The notes beneath the pieces were generated by a model. The model was not told the DNA's origin. It made no database searches and was given only the letters and a program-made list of their open reading frames with translations. A DNA stretch of 60,000 nt from Cryptomeria japonica (taxonomy: Eukaryota > Streptophyta > Pinopsida > Cupressales > Cupressaceae), in NCBI RefSeq assembly GCF_030272615.1, contig NC_081406.1, positions 237,627,922-237,687,921 of the forward strand, written 5' to 3'. Shown here one piece after another: positions 37,495 to 48,146 of the stretch (positions within the stretch are counted from its first letter, which is position 1; each line of letters begins with the position of its first letter). The translations under genes were made by a program, and so were the position numbers.

Positions 37495-38646
37495 ATGGAA
37501 AATCTAATGAAGCAACTTGAAGGAGCTCTTACTGACTATGATGCAGAGAAGTTGAAAAATATCAAATTAGAAGATGATTTAAGAGTAGCTCAAGATATCA
37601 TTCAGGCACTTCAAGAAAATCTTACTGTTACAAGAAATAAGAGAAGAGAACTTTGTGAAAAATTGCAAAATGAGAATGATGAAAAGGAATCTCTTAATGA
37701 TATGATAAGCAAGCCGAAACAAGAGATCATGACAACAAAAAATGAAATGCAGGATATGACTATAAGATTTTGCAAAGAGATTGAGGATAGAAAGAAGAAT
37801 GAAGAAGAATTGACCAGAAGACTAAGTGATGCAGCAAATGAGAACACAAGACTTAGCTATGAAAATGACATGTTGAAGACAGATCTAATGCATTCTCAGA
37901 ATGACTCAAATGAACTAATGAGACAAAAAGAAATCTTGGAAAGGGAATTAGAAACTGCAAATCAACATAAAGAAAAATTCAAGAAAATCTCAGAAGAACT
38001 TGGTACCTTATTGAAGAATCAAAAACCTAAGGGTGACACCTCTGGAATTGGCTTTGAAGTTGGAGAAACCTCCGGTACTGCAAATACTCAGGATCACAAC
38101 AAATCGGTAAGACCACCTAATACTTATAAATTCAATGGAAAATGCTTTAACTATAATAAGTATGGTCATAGGGCAAATGAATGTAGATTTAGGAATTATT
38201 AGAATATCAATACACCCACCGGTCAATGTTCCAAATGCAACAAAGTTGGTCATAACTCTGAAAACTACAGAATGAATGTGAGATGTTATGTTTGTGGAAG
38301 ATTTGGACATTTATCTAATCAATGCATAACACAAACCAACATAGGTTATGGGAAAGCTATTCAGAAAAATAATGTAACTTATTATGCATGTAACAAGATT
38401 GGGCATATTGCTAAATTTTGTAGAAGTAAAAGTACACCGGTAGACAACAAAAGTGCTAGCTTGAAAGGAAAGAAAAAAGTTGAAGAGGTTAAGCAAGAAT
38501 TCTCAAAGCAATGGATTAGAAAAGCTGATCTTGGGAATACTCCTCCACCGATAGAACTAACAAATGCTTCACCGGCAGGATAGAGTGATGCTTCACTGGT
38601 AGGACAGAGTAGTGCTCCACCGACAGGAAGTTCTTCATCTAATTGA
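37495..38646 (+). pseudogene. gag-like protein of element F (coiled coil plus four knuckles)
   Basis: The start is MENLMKQLEGALTDYDAEK, 57 bases after the PBS. Residues ~1-175 are almost uninterrupted coiled coil, for example KNEMQDMTIRFCKEIED and KNEEELTRRLSDAANENTR. Four zinc knuckles follow: CFNYNKYGHRANEC (one Cys lost), CSKCNKVGHNSENY, CYVCGRFGHLSNQC and YACNKIGHIAKFC. The tail repeats an ASPAGQ/SSAPPTG unit. It has 384 codons with in-frame TAG at 38200-38202 and 38581-38583, both where CAG fits. It aligns with element A gag along the coiled coil. The likely role is to bind and package the element's RNA; the lack of a UBN2-type region sets it apart from C, D and E. Confidence 0.82.
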
Positions 38647-38945
38647 AGAAAATTTCCTTGAGGGTTTGACAATCTAATGACACATGTGCTATTATTCCCT
38701 CAGTTAGAGATAAGAAGTTGAAAATTACTTAACCGGCAAACAATGTTAAGTGAATACTTAACCGACATGCAAATAATGTGGTAGATAGCGAAAAAGACTT
38801 TATCAAATAAGGTTTTGGCTCCATTTCATTTCACTGTGATTTCAAACTTTCAGAGAGCGCTAAGATTCCGAGCTAAGGCATTTCGAGCAAGAAGCAAGCA
38901 CACTCCAAGCAATCATTCATCCAAGACAAAAAAAGGTATTTAATC

Positions 38946-41900
38946 ATGGCATCCACCTCTACAATTGAATACATAGTGAACCCTACTATTGTGGAAGTAA
39001 TTAAAAGACCTAGGCCCGTATTTTAGTTAGTCCTCGAAATAGCAAAGAAGGATGATACCTTAGGTGCATTTTCTCAAATTCCCAAAGGTGTTGTATATGC
39101 TGAAGACCCTAGAATGTACATCCACTGCAATATTGAAGAGTTAGGAGATGATAAAATCAAAACCATGTATAAAACTGAGATATGTGATGATACCGACAAT
39201 GTTAAAGCTGAACAAAAGGTTATTGAAACCCTAGGATTCACAGAAATCCTTAGCATTCCTGAATTTCCTAAAGATGTGATTAGGATAGTGTTAAGCAAAG
39301 TTCATGGAGAATTTTTCTGGTTAGCTGCAATTCATAAGATCACCAAGGAAGTGGTAAAGGCTGTCACAGGGTTATCGGCCACCGGTAAAAGACCAGACAA
39401 AAACAAGAAGGTTTCAAATGATTTAGTCATAGACCTAACAGGTACAACATTTGATAAAAGATCTCTAAGGGTTAACGATGTAAAGGATACAAATGTGAGA
39501 TTCTTAAGTATGATATTAGGTTACAAAGCCACTCATGCTAATAGACTTAACTTAGTTTCAAGTTTATGCATTAAGAGTGCTTATGATATGATAACAGACA
39601 ATGCAAAAATTGACATCTGTGAATGGTTAAAGGATGAACTAATAGACAACCTTGGAAAGATAAAGAAGGATAAGAAAGGAACTTTCAAATTTGGAAATCT
39701 GTTAGTATGCCTAATGCTTCATATAACAAAACAAGTTCTCGGTATAGGATATAAAGAACTAGGATATGACATACCGGTAGGAAAGCAATTGATAGAACTG
39801 TTTAATACCATGGGTGAGAACAAGGAAAACAACATTCATGACTTTTTCCAAGCATTAAAGACAAAAATGAAGAAAAGGATAAGGTTATCTTAGAAAATTG
39901 TAGATAAATACAAAGATGATATATGCTTTGTTATTAAAAAGGATGAAATATGGATGGAAGCAGTCATCCCAAGGACAATTTGGGTAACAGAAATGGGCTA
40001 TGAGACAGATGACCACATAGTTGAAACTTATGCCAAAGCACTTTTGGAAGCCCCCAATGAACCTAAGGAAGAAGTATTTGGTAGTGCTGAAACCATAGAA
40101 AGCCAAATACAGTCCAAGAAAAGAGTGAAGAAGGTAGAGGCATTTGTGAGAAAAGGATCCAGACAAGCAAAGGCCATTAAGGAAGATGTATTAAAGAAAA
40201 CCAACATAACTGAAGATGAGTTGGCTGCCCCACAACCTGAAGCTCATCTATCACCAGTAGGTACTTCTTTGGAAGGTGACATGCCAACAACTTTTAAAAG
40301 AGTTGTTAGGAAAAGAGATCCCTCACCGGCAACCACTCCTTCACCTAGAAGGACAGGGCAAAAGCAACAAGCTATGAGATCTTTGGTCAGAAAGGTCACA
40401 CCTAAAAGGAAGCTAACTCCTAAGAAAAAGAAAAAGACAAAAACTAACTTGGCACCTCTAGACATATTGCTAAATGAGATCACAGAGGAAGGAAAACTGA
40501 AAAACATAGGGAAAATTTATGACACCCTATCTACTGATGAGAAAGGGCAAGTTGAGGAGAGTGTAATACTACATATGGACATGTTCAAAAAGTTTTTGAT
40601 GGAAGTTATCAATGAAATAGCTGATGATTTATACAAAAGACTTGAGGCCAAAAGGCAAGGAGTGATTGAGTTAGATAAGAAAATAAATATAGAAAAACTA
40701 CTTGTTGTATATCCGGTAAACTCCCCAAAGGAAATTGATGATCTAATTGCTCAGGCAAATCGGACTGTTTTCTCCACTACACACTGGCATATTTCACTGA
40801 TGGTAGGAAGAGTTACAGAAGTTACAGAGGAAACAAAAGATGGTTGGGACATATTCTTGGTTGAAAAGGAAAAACAAGAAGAATACAGGAATCCCAAGCC
40901 TATTAAGGTATATCAGAAGGATAAGGACATTTAGGGAAAGGCAAAGTTGGTGGACCTCCAAGCATAAAGGTTAAAGACAACCTACCTCCACTTATGAAAA
41001 TCACAACTCCTGAAGACCAACCGGCAGCAGAAAGCATGGATGTAGAGGATAGTAATCCAAATCCTGAAGTCCTATACACTGTAAATGTTGATACCCAAAA
41101 GATCAACATAACAGTTGATAAAGATACAACTGAAAAGTTAGATATGGCTAAAAAGCCTCCAGTAACAGGAGATACAGAGCAACCGGCAGAGGATACAGGG
41201 AAAAAGATGGAATCTGAGGCACAAACAGAGAAACCAACAGAGCTAAAGGCTTCGGAACAGGCTCACAAGGAAACAATGCCACCGGTAAGCAATGAAGCAG
41301 GAAAACCAGTGCTAAAAGAAATACAAACACAAACTGACCTACCAAAGGTCAATACAAGCATGGCCACTTCCACTGGTACTCAGACTCTTGGATCATCATC
41401 AACATTCAAGTCAATAATGTGACTGAGGTATTGCTTGAATCCATTAAGAAAATAACTGACTACAGCTCACAGGCTTACAAAGCAATAGATGATTCAATAC
41501 CAATTTTGAAGATAATTGCTCCTGATTGTAATATAGATAATAAATATTCTTTAGGACAGTTGGATACATTATGTAAATACATTTCTGGAAATATTGATAA
41601 AATAAAGGAAGAATCAGTAAAGGACATAGTAGAAAAGGAGAAACAGAAATTCTTTGAAGAAGAAACAAAGAAGTGTAACAAAGACTTTGACACACTTCTA
41701 CTGGAACTGTGTAGTTTGTTGAAAGAATATAAAAATCTGTATAAAGACACATGCAAAACAAACTTCTTGACTGTAGATATTCACAAGAAAATAAGCAAGA
41801 CACAGGATGAGATAAATAAGCTTGTAGACAATTTTGTCGACTCACCGGATTCACTATTTGTTTTTGAAGATAAGTTAGCAAATTTTGAGGAAGAATTGCT

Positions 41901-42174
41901 TAAACAGGAAAGAGAGAAAGAGAGAATAATAAACAAGGCAAAAAACTTGAGATCCAAATTGAGTCCAAGATTGGACCATCTAGCATCTCTGCGGAAGGAA
42001 ATCTCAGAGGCATTAGCACAGGGAAGTAAAACACCGTCAGAGCAATTACAACATCTCACCGGTACTGTGAAGAGGATTGCAACAACAATAAAAGATAGCA
42101 AAAAGTTTATGGATAGTATAAGCTTAATTTTGGGCGATCTTTTTCAGATAATAACTACCCAACTACAAGGTTGA
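38946..42174 (+). pseudogene. ORF2 of element F, unknown conserved protein
   Basis: It starts MASTSTIEYIVNPTIVEVIK. TAG at 39024-39026 and 39891-39893 sit where Gln is expected, and TAG at 40932-40934 is followed by a shift; a second shift is near 41400. Regions in order are: an N-terminal globular part with HGEFFWLAAIHKIT and FGNLLVCLMLHITKQVLG; KTKMKKRIRLS with VWVTEMGYE-type text; and a basic Lys/Pro/Thr-rich linker (40300-40450). After these come GKLKNI...LHMDMFKKFLMEV and IDDLIAQANRTVF with SLMVGRVTEV, an acidic Thr/Glu stretch (40994-41420), and a helical C terminus (41419-42174) with long coiled coil. No catalytic motif is recognised. Each island has a counterpart in element A ORF2, so the protein was under selection as protein. 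I assign no function. Confidence 0.82.
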
Positions 42175-42221
42175 GGATATGACTACAAACTCTACTAACA
42201 TCTTGACAACCTTTGTCATTG

Positions 42222-42396
42222 ATGCCAAAGGGGGAGTAGTAGGATGAGAAAGTTCAAAGACAAGAATCATATGCTCGGGAGGAGCCCTTCATATTTTTGG
42301 TAAACATTCTTTTTGGTAAATTTTTTTTGGACTACACATTTTGGACACTTTTTGAAATTTCTCATGAGTGTTGCCATCAATGCCAAAGGGGGAGAT
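42222..42396 (+). other. Duplicated polypurine tracts of element F
   Basis: GCCAAAGGGGGAGTAG (about 42224-42239) and GCCAAAGGGGGAGAT (42382-42396) both follow an ATTGATG/CATCAATG word. The second abuts the 3' LTR. The same design occurs in the pol-bearing elements. Confidence 0.85.
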
Positions 42397-43205
42397 TGTT
42401 GGCATATGGACACTCCAATGAGACATTGTGTGTGATTGAAAGTTTTTTCATTGATGGAAACCTTACAATCCTATGGCACCGGCAAGACTTCATACCGGCA
42501 AAGGATTACACAAGCAAGACAGTGCACCGACATCAACAAGATCACTCTACACCGGCATCGGCACCGGCACTGAAGAAAAGATGTATATCGGCATAAAGGC
42601 CGACAGAATTTTTGATATGTAATATTTTGTTTATTATTGTAAGCTGACTTGGCAAATTGTAAAATGACTCTTGTATATAAAGGAGATCATTGTAGACATT
42701 TAAGAAAAAGGTAGTGAGCATAAAAGAAAATTATTAGGTAGACCTAATGTGCGAATTATAGGTCAAGGGTATATGTAAAGAAGAGAGTTAGAACCGGTAC
42801 TGAATCTAGCATTGGAGATGCTATTGTAAAGCAGTACAGATCTTTGGATTAGTATAATCCTCATTGTAAGTCAGTGTGACTTCTCATTGAGTAGTGAGCT
42901 CTAGGCAGTTGGCCTTCCTGCATGTGCAGGCCCCTATTGTAAGTAATATTCTCTTATTGGCCAGTGAGTGAATATTGTGGGTCACAAATCCCACCGAGGT
43001 TTTTCCCACACCAGGTTTCCTCGTTAAGCATCTTGCGTTATGGTGTTCTTTTCATGTGGATGTTTCTGATTCTGTTTATTGCATTAATTCTTGCATACCA
43101 GTATATTGCTATTTTATGTTCTGCATGTTTTAACTTAAGAAATTCTTATCACCGGTTAGATACTGATTCAACCCCCCCCTCTCAATATCTGTGGGAATCC
43201 TAACA
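42397..43205 (+). repeat. 3' LTR of element F
   Basis: 809 bp, nearly identical to the 5' copy. It ends ATCCTAACA and is followed by GATGC. Confidence 0.93.
42917..42930 (+). other. LTR hairpin, element F 3' LTR
   Basis: CCTGCATGTGCAGG, identical to the 5' LTR copy. Confidence 0.65.
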
Positions 43206-43210
43206 GATGC

Positions 43211-43554
43211 ATGGATTTGCATTAGTCTATTGAGCTTCACAAAGACATTTTGTGATCCAGATTGATGAGTGAGGCTGCTACTCAAGGGGGAGTAGTGAGT
43301 GTTGGTGTTCAGTGGTTTAGATGTATAGATTTATGGGGAGAGAATCTTGATTCCTAAACCTTTGTCATTTATGTCAAAGGGGGAGAGAAGCATGTGAAAA
43401 ACCCTCAAGTATTTTGAGTTTTTAGTTTTGAGTTGTTTGTCAAAAGGGGATGTGATCCTTGTGATTTTGAGAGAGATTGTTGTGAGTTGATTTCATTCTT
43501 TGCATTGATTGTTTTTCACATTCATATATTTCTATGAATGCCAAAGGGGGAGAT
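43211..43554 (+). other. 3' untranslated region of element D with three polypurine tracts
   Basis: Non-coding stretch between the F insertion and the 3' LTR. It holds CTCAAGGGGGAGTAG (about 43281), GTCAAAGGGGGAGAG (about 43373) and GCCAAAGGGGGAGAT (43540-43554, abutting the LTR). Such multiplied tracts fit the Sirevirus branch of copia. Confidence 0.8.
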
Positions 43555-44918
43555 TGTTGGATATTGCTAAGAAGTTTGTTGGAATGATCTATTGTCATTG
43601 ACGCCAATATATTCTTCTATGTATTCTAGTTTTGTTGTTTGGTTGAATGAGTTGGTTTAGCCCGTGTATTGTAGATTAAAGGGTTTCTAGTATATTGTCT
43701 GTAGATGGTTCATTCCCATTTGTAGAGCTTCACAAGATGTTATGATGAAGTTATGAGGTCCAATATTGAGGATGATATTCAGTTGTTTGTGTTATTCAAT
43801 ATTTTGGTTTGTGCTCTGTATTGCTCTGGAATTGTAATATCTTTAGTTGTAGATGTGTGGAATGTGTTATGGATGTTGATGTGTGTCCTCAGTTCAATTG
43901 GTTCATGATTTGGAAATCCACAAGCACATCTTTAAGGTCGTCAGTCAGTTATGTTGGTGTTCTTGATCTCCATTAGAGAGATGATGATGATTTTAGTGAT
44001 CTGAGTTGTTGCAGTTGTTGTGGTACAATTCATGTTTCTTGTGAATATCTATGGATTGTTTTCTATGTGTATTGGTGGTCTGCATTGATTATTTTGCGCG
44101 TTAATGAAGATTTTCTTTATTTGGTGATATTCTTCATGTTATGCGACATTCTTGGTGGTTGTAGCGTGTTGCGGATGATCGAGGCATAATTATTGGAGGT
44201 GTTGCATATTTGTTGTATTGATTTAGGTCGAGACTATGTCTTAGTCGACATTGTTTTGGCTTGCATCTACTATTGTAGCATGTGAGGTTATTATTTTGTA
44301 ATTTATATTAAGGGTTTGGCCGACCTATATTTTATGGGTTCATAACTTGTATAAATGAATGTAATAATCATTGAGAGATATGATTCTATGTGTGAATATT
44401 GTATCAATCATTTAATAGCAGGGAAGTTGTGCGAAATTTGTGCAAAGAAGAGTGTTGCAGAGAAGATTTAACAATGAGCTTAACCGAAACTGTACTTAGG
44501 CATATGGAGATGTTATTTTCACAATTCATGTAGTCTGGATTGTTGTTAGAATGCTTTTGTAATTTAGTGAGACTTCTTTTAAGGTAGTGAGCCTTCCCTA
44601 AGGGTTGTATCCTTTCTAGGTTTCTTGTTTGAGGAGTGTGCTCTAGGCAGTGTGCCTGAATGCATGTGCATTCCTCATTGTAATATTTACATTTACTCCT
44701 AACAGGGTATTATCTCATTGTGGGTAGGTTCCCACAGTGGGTTTTCCCTTAACCAGGTTTTTCACATTGAAAATCTTTGCGTTATGTGTGATATTGATGT
44801 GGTGTTGTTTCATGCATTAACTGTTAATTATCAAATTCGATTTGTGGTTTAAGTCACAGTAATTTTTTGAGCAAACTAATTCACGCCCCTCTCTTAGTTT
44901 GTTGCATTTTTTCCAACA
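43555..44918 (+). repeat. 3' LTR of element D
   Basis: 1,364 bp, from TGTTGGATATTGCTAAG to TTTCCAACA, followed by ATAAG. Confidence 0.9.
44658..44673 (+). other. LTR hairpin, element D 3' LTR
   Basis: GAATGCATGTGCATTC, a perfect inverted repeat about 250 nt from the LTR 3' end. Confidence 0.62.
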
Positions 44919-45681
44919 ATAAGGGCTTCAAGCTCCTCAAGCTTTCACTCTTCTTCTTAAATTTCCTTCATATCCTTTTCATATCTAGATATCCTCCTTG
45001 AAGAACTTTACCCTAGATCTATGATCTTTGCATACCCTTTTCAAAATCACCGACCTTCAATGTAAATTCTACCTTAGGAAGAGAGACACCAAACTCACTC
45101 AATTCAAAGGCTAAAAGTTTACTAATCAACATGTACCTAGTCACATTAGTCACAATCAGGTACTCCTCAGTAGTAGTGACTTTATATTTGTATGATGTAG
45201 GTAAGGATTTGAGCACTTTAGCAACAATCTCTTATTCCTCCAGTGTTCTACCAACACATCTGATATTACACATAAGTTCATTCACTTTCTACATGAAGAA
45301 AGTAATATTCTCATATTCACTCATCTTCAACATCTCATATTTACCCTTAAGGATCTGCAACTTGGCAATCTTCACATAACTGTCACCTTCATACAAGGTT
45401 TCCAACTTCTTCTAGATCTCATGAGCAGTCTTCGGGTCCATAACATTTGTCATCTCAGAATCAGTCAGAGCACTTAACAATGCTTCCTTACACCTAATAT
45501 TGTATTCAACTTCCTTTATCTCTTTCGGAGTTGAAGGACCATTTGAAGGAATGGTATACTTGTCTTTGGTAATTGTCCAATAACATTCACCAATGCATCT
45601 TAAGTGACACTCCATGTGATTCTTCCAAAGAGAATAGTTAGTGCCATCAAATCTCAGACTATCCTTCTTGTAGGTTTCCAT
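44919..45681 (-). pseudogene. gag N-terminal part of element C
   Basis: It starts METYKKDSLRFDGTNYSLWK at 45681, the usual opening of a UBN2-type copia gag. LLSALTDSEMTNVMDPKTAHEI follows, with a stop where Trp is expected. The next pieces are LKSLPTSYKYKV and LLAFELSEFGVSLPKVEF (45019-45216), then a charged linker. It continues across element D into 24081. Several stops make it non-functional. Confidence 0.8.
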
Positions 45682-45722
45682 CCTAGATCACCCCAAGCGT
45701 TCAAGCTTCTTCGGAGGAACCT

Positions 45723-45734
45723 TCTCTAATACCA
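45723..45734 (-). other. Primer-binding site of element C
   Basis: TGGTATTAGAGA on the minus strand, two bases after the 5' LTR end. It differs at two positions from TGGTATCAGAGC. Confidence 0.75.
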
Positions 45735-45736
45735 AT

Positions 45737-46643
45737 TGATGAAATAAATCTGAAATAGGGTAGACAACTGAGAGGGAGGGTGAATCAATTGTCACCAAAA
45801 ACCTACACAACTAAACTTAATCTTAGATCTTATAATTAAACATGAAAGAATAAATCAACAACACATCATAAACACACATAATACCAAGATTTTTGATGTG
45901 GAAACCCTGCTATGGGAAAAGCCATGGTAGGAGTAAACCCATAAAATATATGCTCTATTAGAAGCATTACAATAGGGAATTCACATGAATTCAGGCACAC
46001 TACATAGAGCTCACTACTCAAAATGGAGAGGGCTACAACCTAGGGAAGGATCAGTGCCTTACAAACAATCATGGACTACTTTTTGAAATCATGAACTGAG
46101 AAATAGAATCCTTAATTCTTGGTTACCGTTTGGGTTAACCACATAACAACTTTCATTTTCTTCTTACACTTCTTTTCTGCTTCTAAAAAACTAATACATT
46201 ATTCTCTCACACATACACACTCTTGCATAATTCACACAAGATTATTACATTTATTTATACATGACATCAACCTTGGAAAGATAAACAAGGTTGGTTCACC
46301 ACACATAAAACAATTACAATGATATAGTTGTTGATCAGATATGTAAATTATCACATGCGAAGAAAAACAATGTCGGCTAAGATATAGAATGGACCTAGAT
46401 CATCACCTCGAACACAAAACACCTCCAAATCCATAGAACAAGTTATTACAATACGAAGAAATGTAGATCAAAATACTGAACATTGTTACCACTGAATAAC
46501 TGAAAAACTAGCCACAACACAAATACCCATAACTCAATCAAATCTTCTTGCGAACCTTTGAAAATTGAACTTAATCATCTACAAACATCTCTCCAAAAAC
46601 TCTTTAATCTGCAAACTCTGATCTTCACTATACTGAACAAACT
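45737..46643 (-). repeat. 5' LTR of element C, cut by element G
   Basis: It matches the 3' LTR (19151 onward) up to TACTGAACAAACT, then element G begins. The remaining ~130 bases of the LTR are absent from the window. Confidence 0.83.
45977..45992 (-). other. LTR hairpin, element C 5' LTR
   Basis: GAATTC-ACAT-GAATTC: fully paired. The 3' LTR of the same element has GAATGC-ACAT-GCATTT, so one pair has changed on both sides. Confidence 0.6.
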
Positions 46644-47715
46644 TGTAGAACACAATGTGTCACTGAGAGGGGGGGTGAATCAACGATTTCAAACAATTTC
46701 CAACTATGCATGTGCAACCGATAAAGTAATGAAAACATTAGTAATGAAAACACTAGATGTACCAGGAAAACCCAATGTGAGAAAAACCTCGGTGAGAAAT
46801 ACTGCCAGAGTCTACTGCTCCAATCTAGTCTCACAATGAAACAACAATATTACAAATATTTAGGGCACCAAACGAAGGAGCACCAACCCCTAACAGTTTA
46901 TGGGAACCAACCCAAAGGATAACCAACCCCTACAATGAGCTCCAACTTAGTGATATACAATGAAATAAAAACTTATTACAATGAAATAACCTTGTTACAA
47001 ATGGATTTTGTAACACCTCCAATGAATACACTCCATGGTTATTCTTTCTCACTGCTTCTTTTTCTACCAGTTTACTATTCACTCACTCTGACCCCTTACT
47101 GGTCAATCTTTGACTTTCCCGATTTCCTCTGATCCTCACTCTACACTCACTCACTCTCTAATGCCTTCCTACCAGTTCAACCACTACCAGTTTACTTGAT
47201 TGTCAACTTTGTGATAGATCACCGGTTAAACGCCTCTTACCGGTTCTACCTCTCCTGTTGGTTCTGATTCAAATACTTAGTCGCTTCAATCTTATTATCT
47301 CACTCAATATGTTCACCAATCTTTTTATATCATATATTCACTGTTCTTCCAGTTACTTTAAGATAACTTGGATTGCTCCCAATTTTGTGTTCACACTCTA
47401 TGTGATCCACCAATCATTCACTCTCTTAGTTTGTCTTTTGCTTGTTCATACATTCTCACCGGTGGCCCTATTTATCGGTTGATACTACACCTTCCTGCAT
47501 ACCAGTTGACAATACATACATGCAAATCATGCTATACCGGTTGACATAACTAGTCTTACCTTTAGTTGTCTCTATGATTTCTTATGCTTACTCACCAAGG
47601 AACATCTATACCACTAACATCTTCTGCTTGCATCTTGCATACACCTTGCATATTGGTAGCCATCCATACTGGTGAATACATACCGGTTGACATCAATGAC
47701 AATAAAATGCCAACA
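46644..47715 (-). repeat. 3' LTR of element G
   Basis: 1,072 bp, starting TGTTGGCATTTTATTG on the minus strand at 47715. The boundary at 46644 (TGTAGAACACAATG) is set by loss of alignment with the C LTR. Confidence 0.75.
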
Positions 47716-47958
47716 ATCTCCTCTTTTGGTATTGATGTTAACACACTCTGTATTTCTTCAACCGGTTCATTCTCCCCCTTTGACAACAATGACAAAGGGT
47801 ACAAACTCTGCATGCACACAACCGATACAATCTCCCCCTTGATCAAATCTCCCCTTGTCCATCAACTGGTCCAAGAATCAAAAGATATGCCAGTGAAATC
47901 CCCTTGAACCATAGATCTCCATACACATTTAAGTGCATGAAGAAGGTGAAACTACACC

Positions 47959-48146
47959 TTATTTGTGGCGTAGATTCTCAAATGAGCTTACCAGTAGAGG
48001 TTTTGTGAAGATATCAACCACTTATTCACCTGTAGCGACATATTCTACCTTAACTTCCTGCTCTGCCACCTTCTCCCTGAGAAAATGATATCTGATGGCA
48101 ATATGCTTGGTCCTTGAGTGCATAACCAGATTCTTTGATATGTTGA
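47959..48146 (-). pseudogene. RNase H C-terminal fragment of element G
   Basis: NISKNLVMHSRTKHIAIRYH, then EKVAEQEVKVEYVATGE, a stop where Gln fits, and VVDIFTKPL with a terminal stop at 47959. This is the standard end of copia pol. It is cut upstream by element H within AINIS. Confidence 0.8.

Larger units (their letters stand above)
36616..43205 (+). mobile_element. Element F: complete pol-less LTR retrotransposon
   Basis: 6,590 bp on the plus strand, flanked by GATGC (36611-36615 and 43206-43210). The LTRs are 808 and 809 bp and nearly identical, so this is one of the younger insertions. The interior carries PBS, a coiled-coil/CCHC gag, a ~1,075-codon ORF2 and two polypurine tracts, but no pol domain. 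Gag and ORF2 are homologous to those of element A. Four premature TAG codons and two shifts are the main lesions. Confidence 0.93.
24087..44918 (+). mobile_element. Element D: copia retrotransposon with two nested insertions
   Basis: Plus-strand copia element inside C, flanked by ATAAG (24082-24086 and 44919-44923). The 5' LTR starts at 24087 and lacks its 3' end; gag follows. Element E (26089-33485) interrupts the gag/pol junction and element F (36616-43205) sits just after the pol stop. The 3' part with repeated polypurine tracts is 43211-43554 and the 3' LTR 43555-44918. Without the nested elements it would be about 6.8 kb. The PBS and gag start are deleted. Confidence 0.92.
19151..46643 (-). 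mobile_element. Element C: copia retrotransposon, split and truncated
   Basis: Minus-strand Ty1/copia element and the oldest layer of the stack. Its 3' LTR is at 19151-20464. Pol runs at 20773-24081, is interrupted by element D (24087-44918), and resumes with gag at 44919-45681, PBS 45723-45734 and 5' LTR from 45737. The 5' LTR is cut at 46643 by element G, and its remainder is not in the window. The gag reading frame crosses the D insertion site cleanly: LRSLKP continues into VKILPKVASKYEG. Both gag and pol contain many stops. The left flank of the element is ATCGC; its partner cannot be checked. Confidence 0.88.
46644..48146 (-). mobile_element. Element G: copia fragment (3' LTR and RNase H end)
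   Basis: Minus-strand element inserted in the C 5' LTR. The 3' LTR is 46644-47715 (1,072 bp; CCAACA at the right end, CACTGAGAGGGGGGGTGAATC near the left). It is followed by polypurine-like tracts (47716-47850) and the end of RNase H. Element H interrupts it at 48146/48147. The rest of its pol, gag and 5' LTR are not in the window. Confidence 0.8.

Noticed and set aside
41444-41881. A minus-strand 145-codon ORF opposite element F ORF2
   Set aside because: It is antisense to the coiled-coil C terminus of ORF2, which is supported by homology with element A; Cys/Tyr/Ser richness is typical of an antisense shadow.
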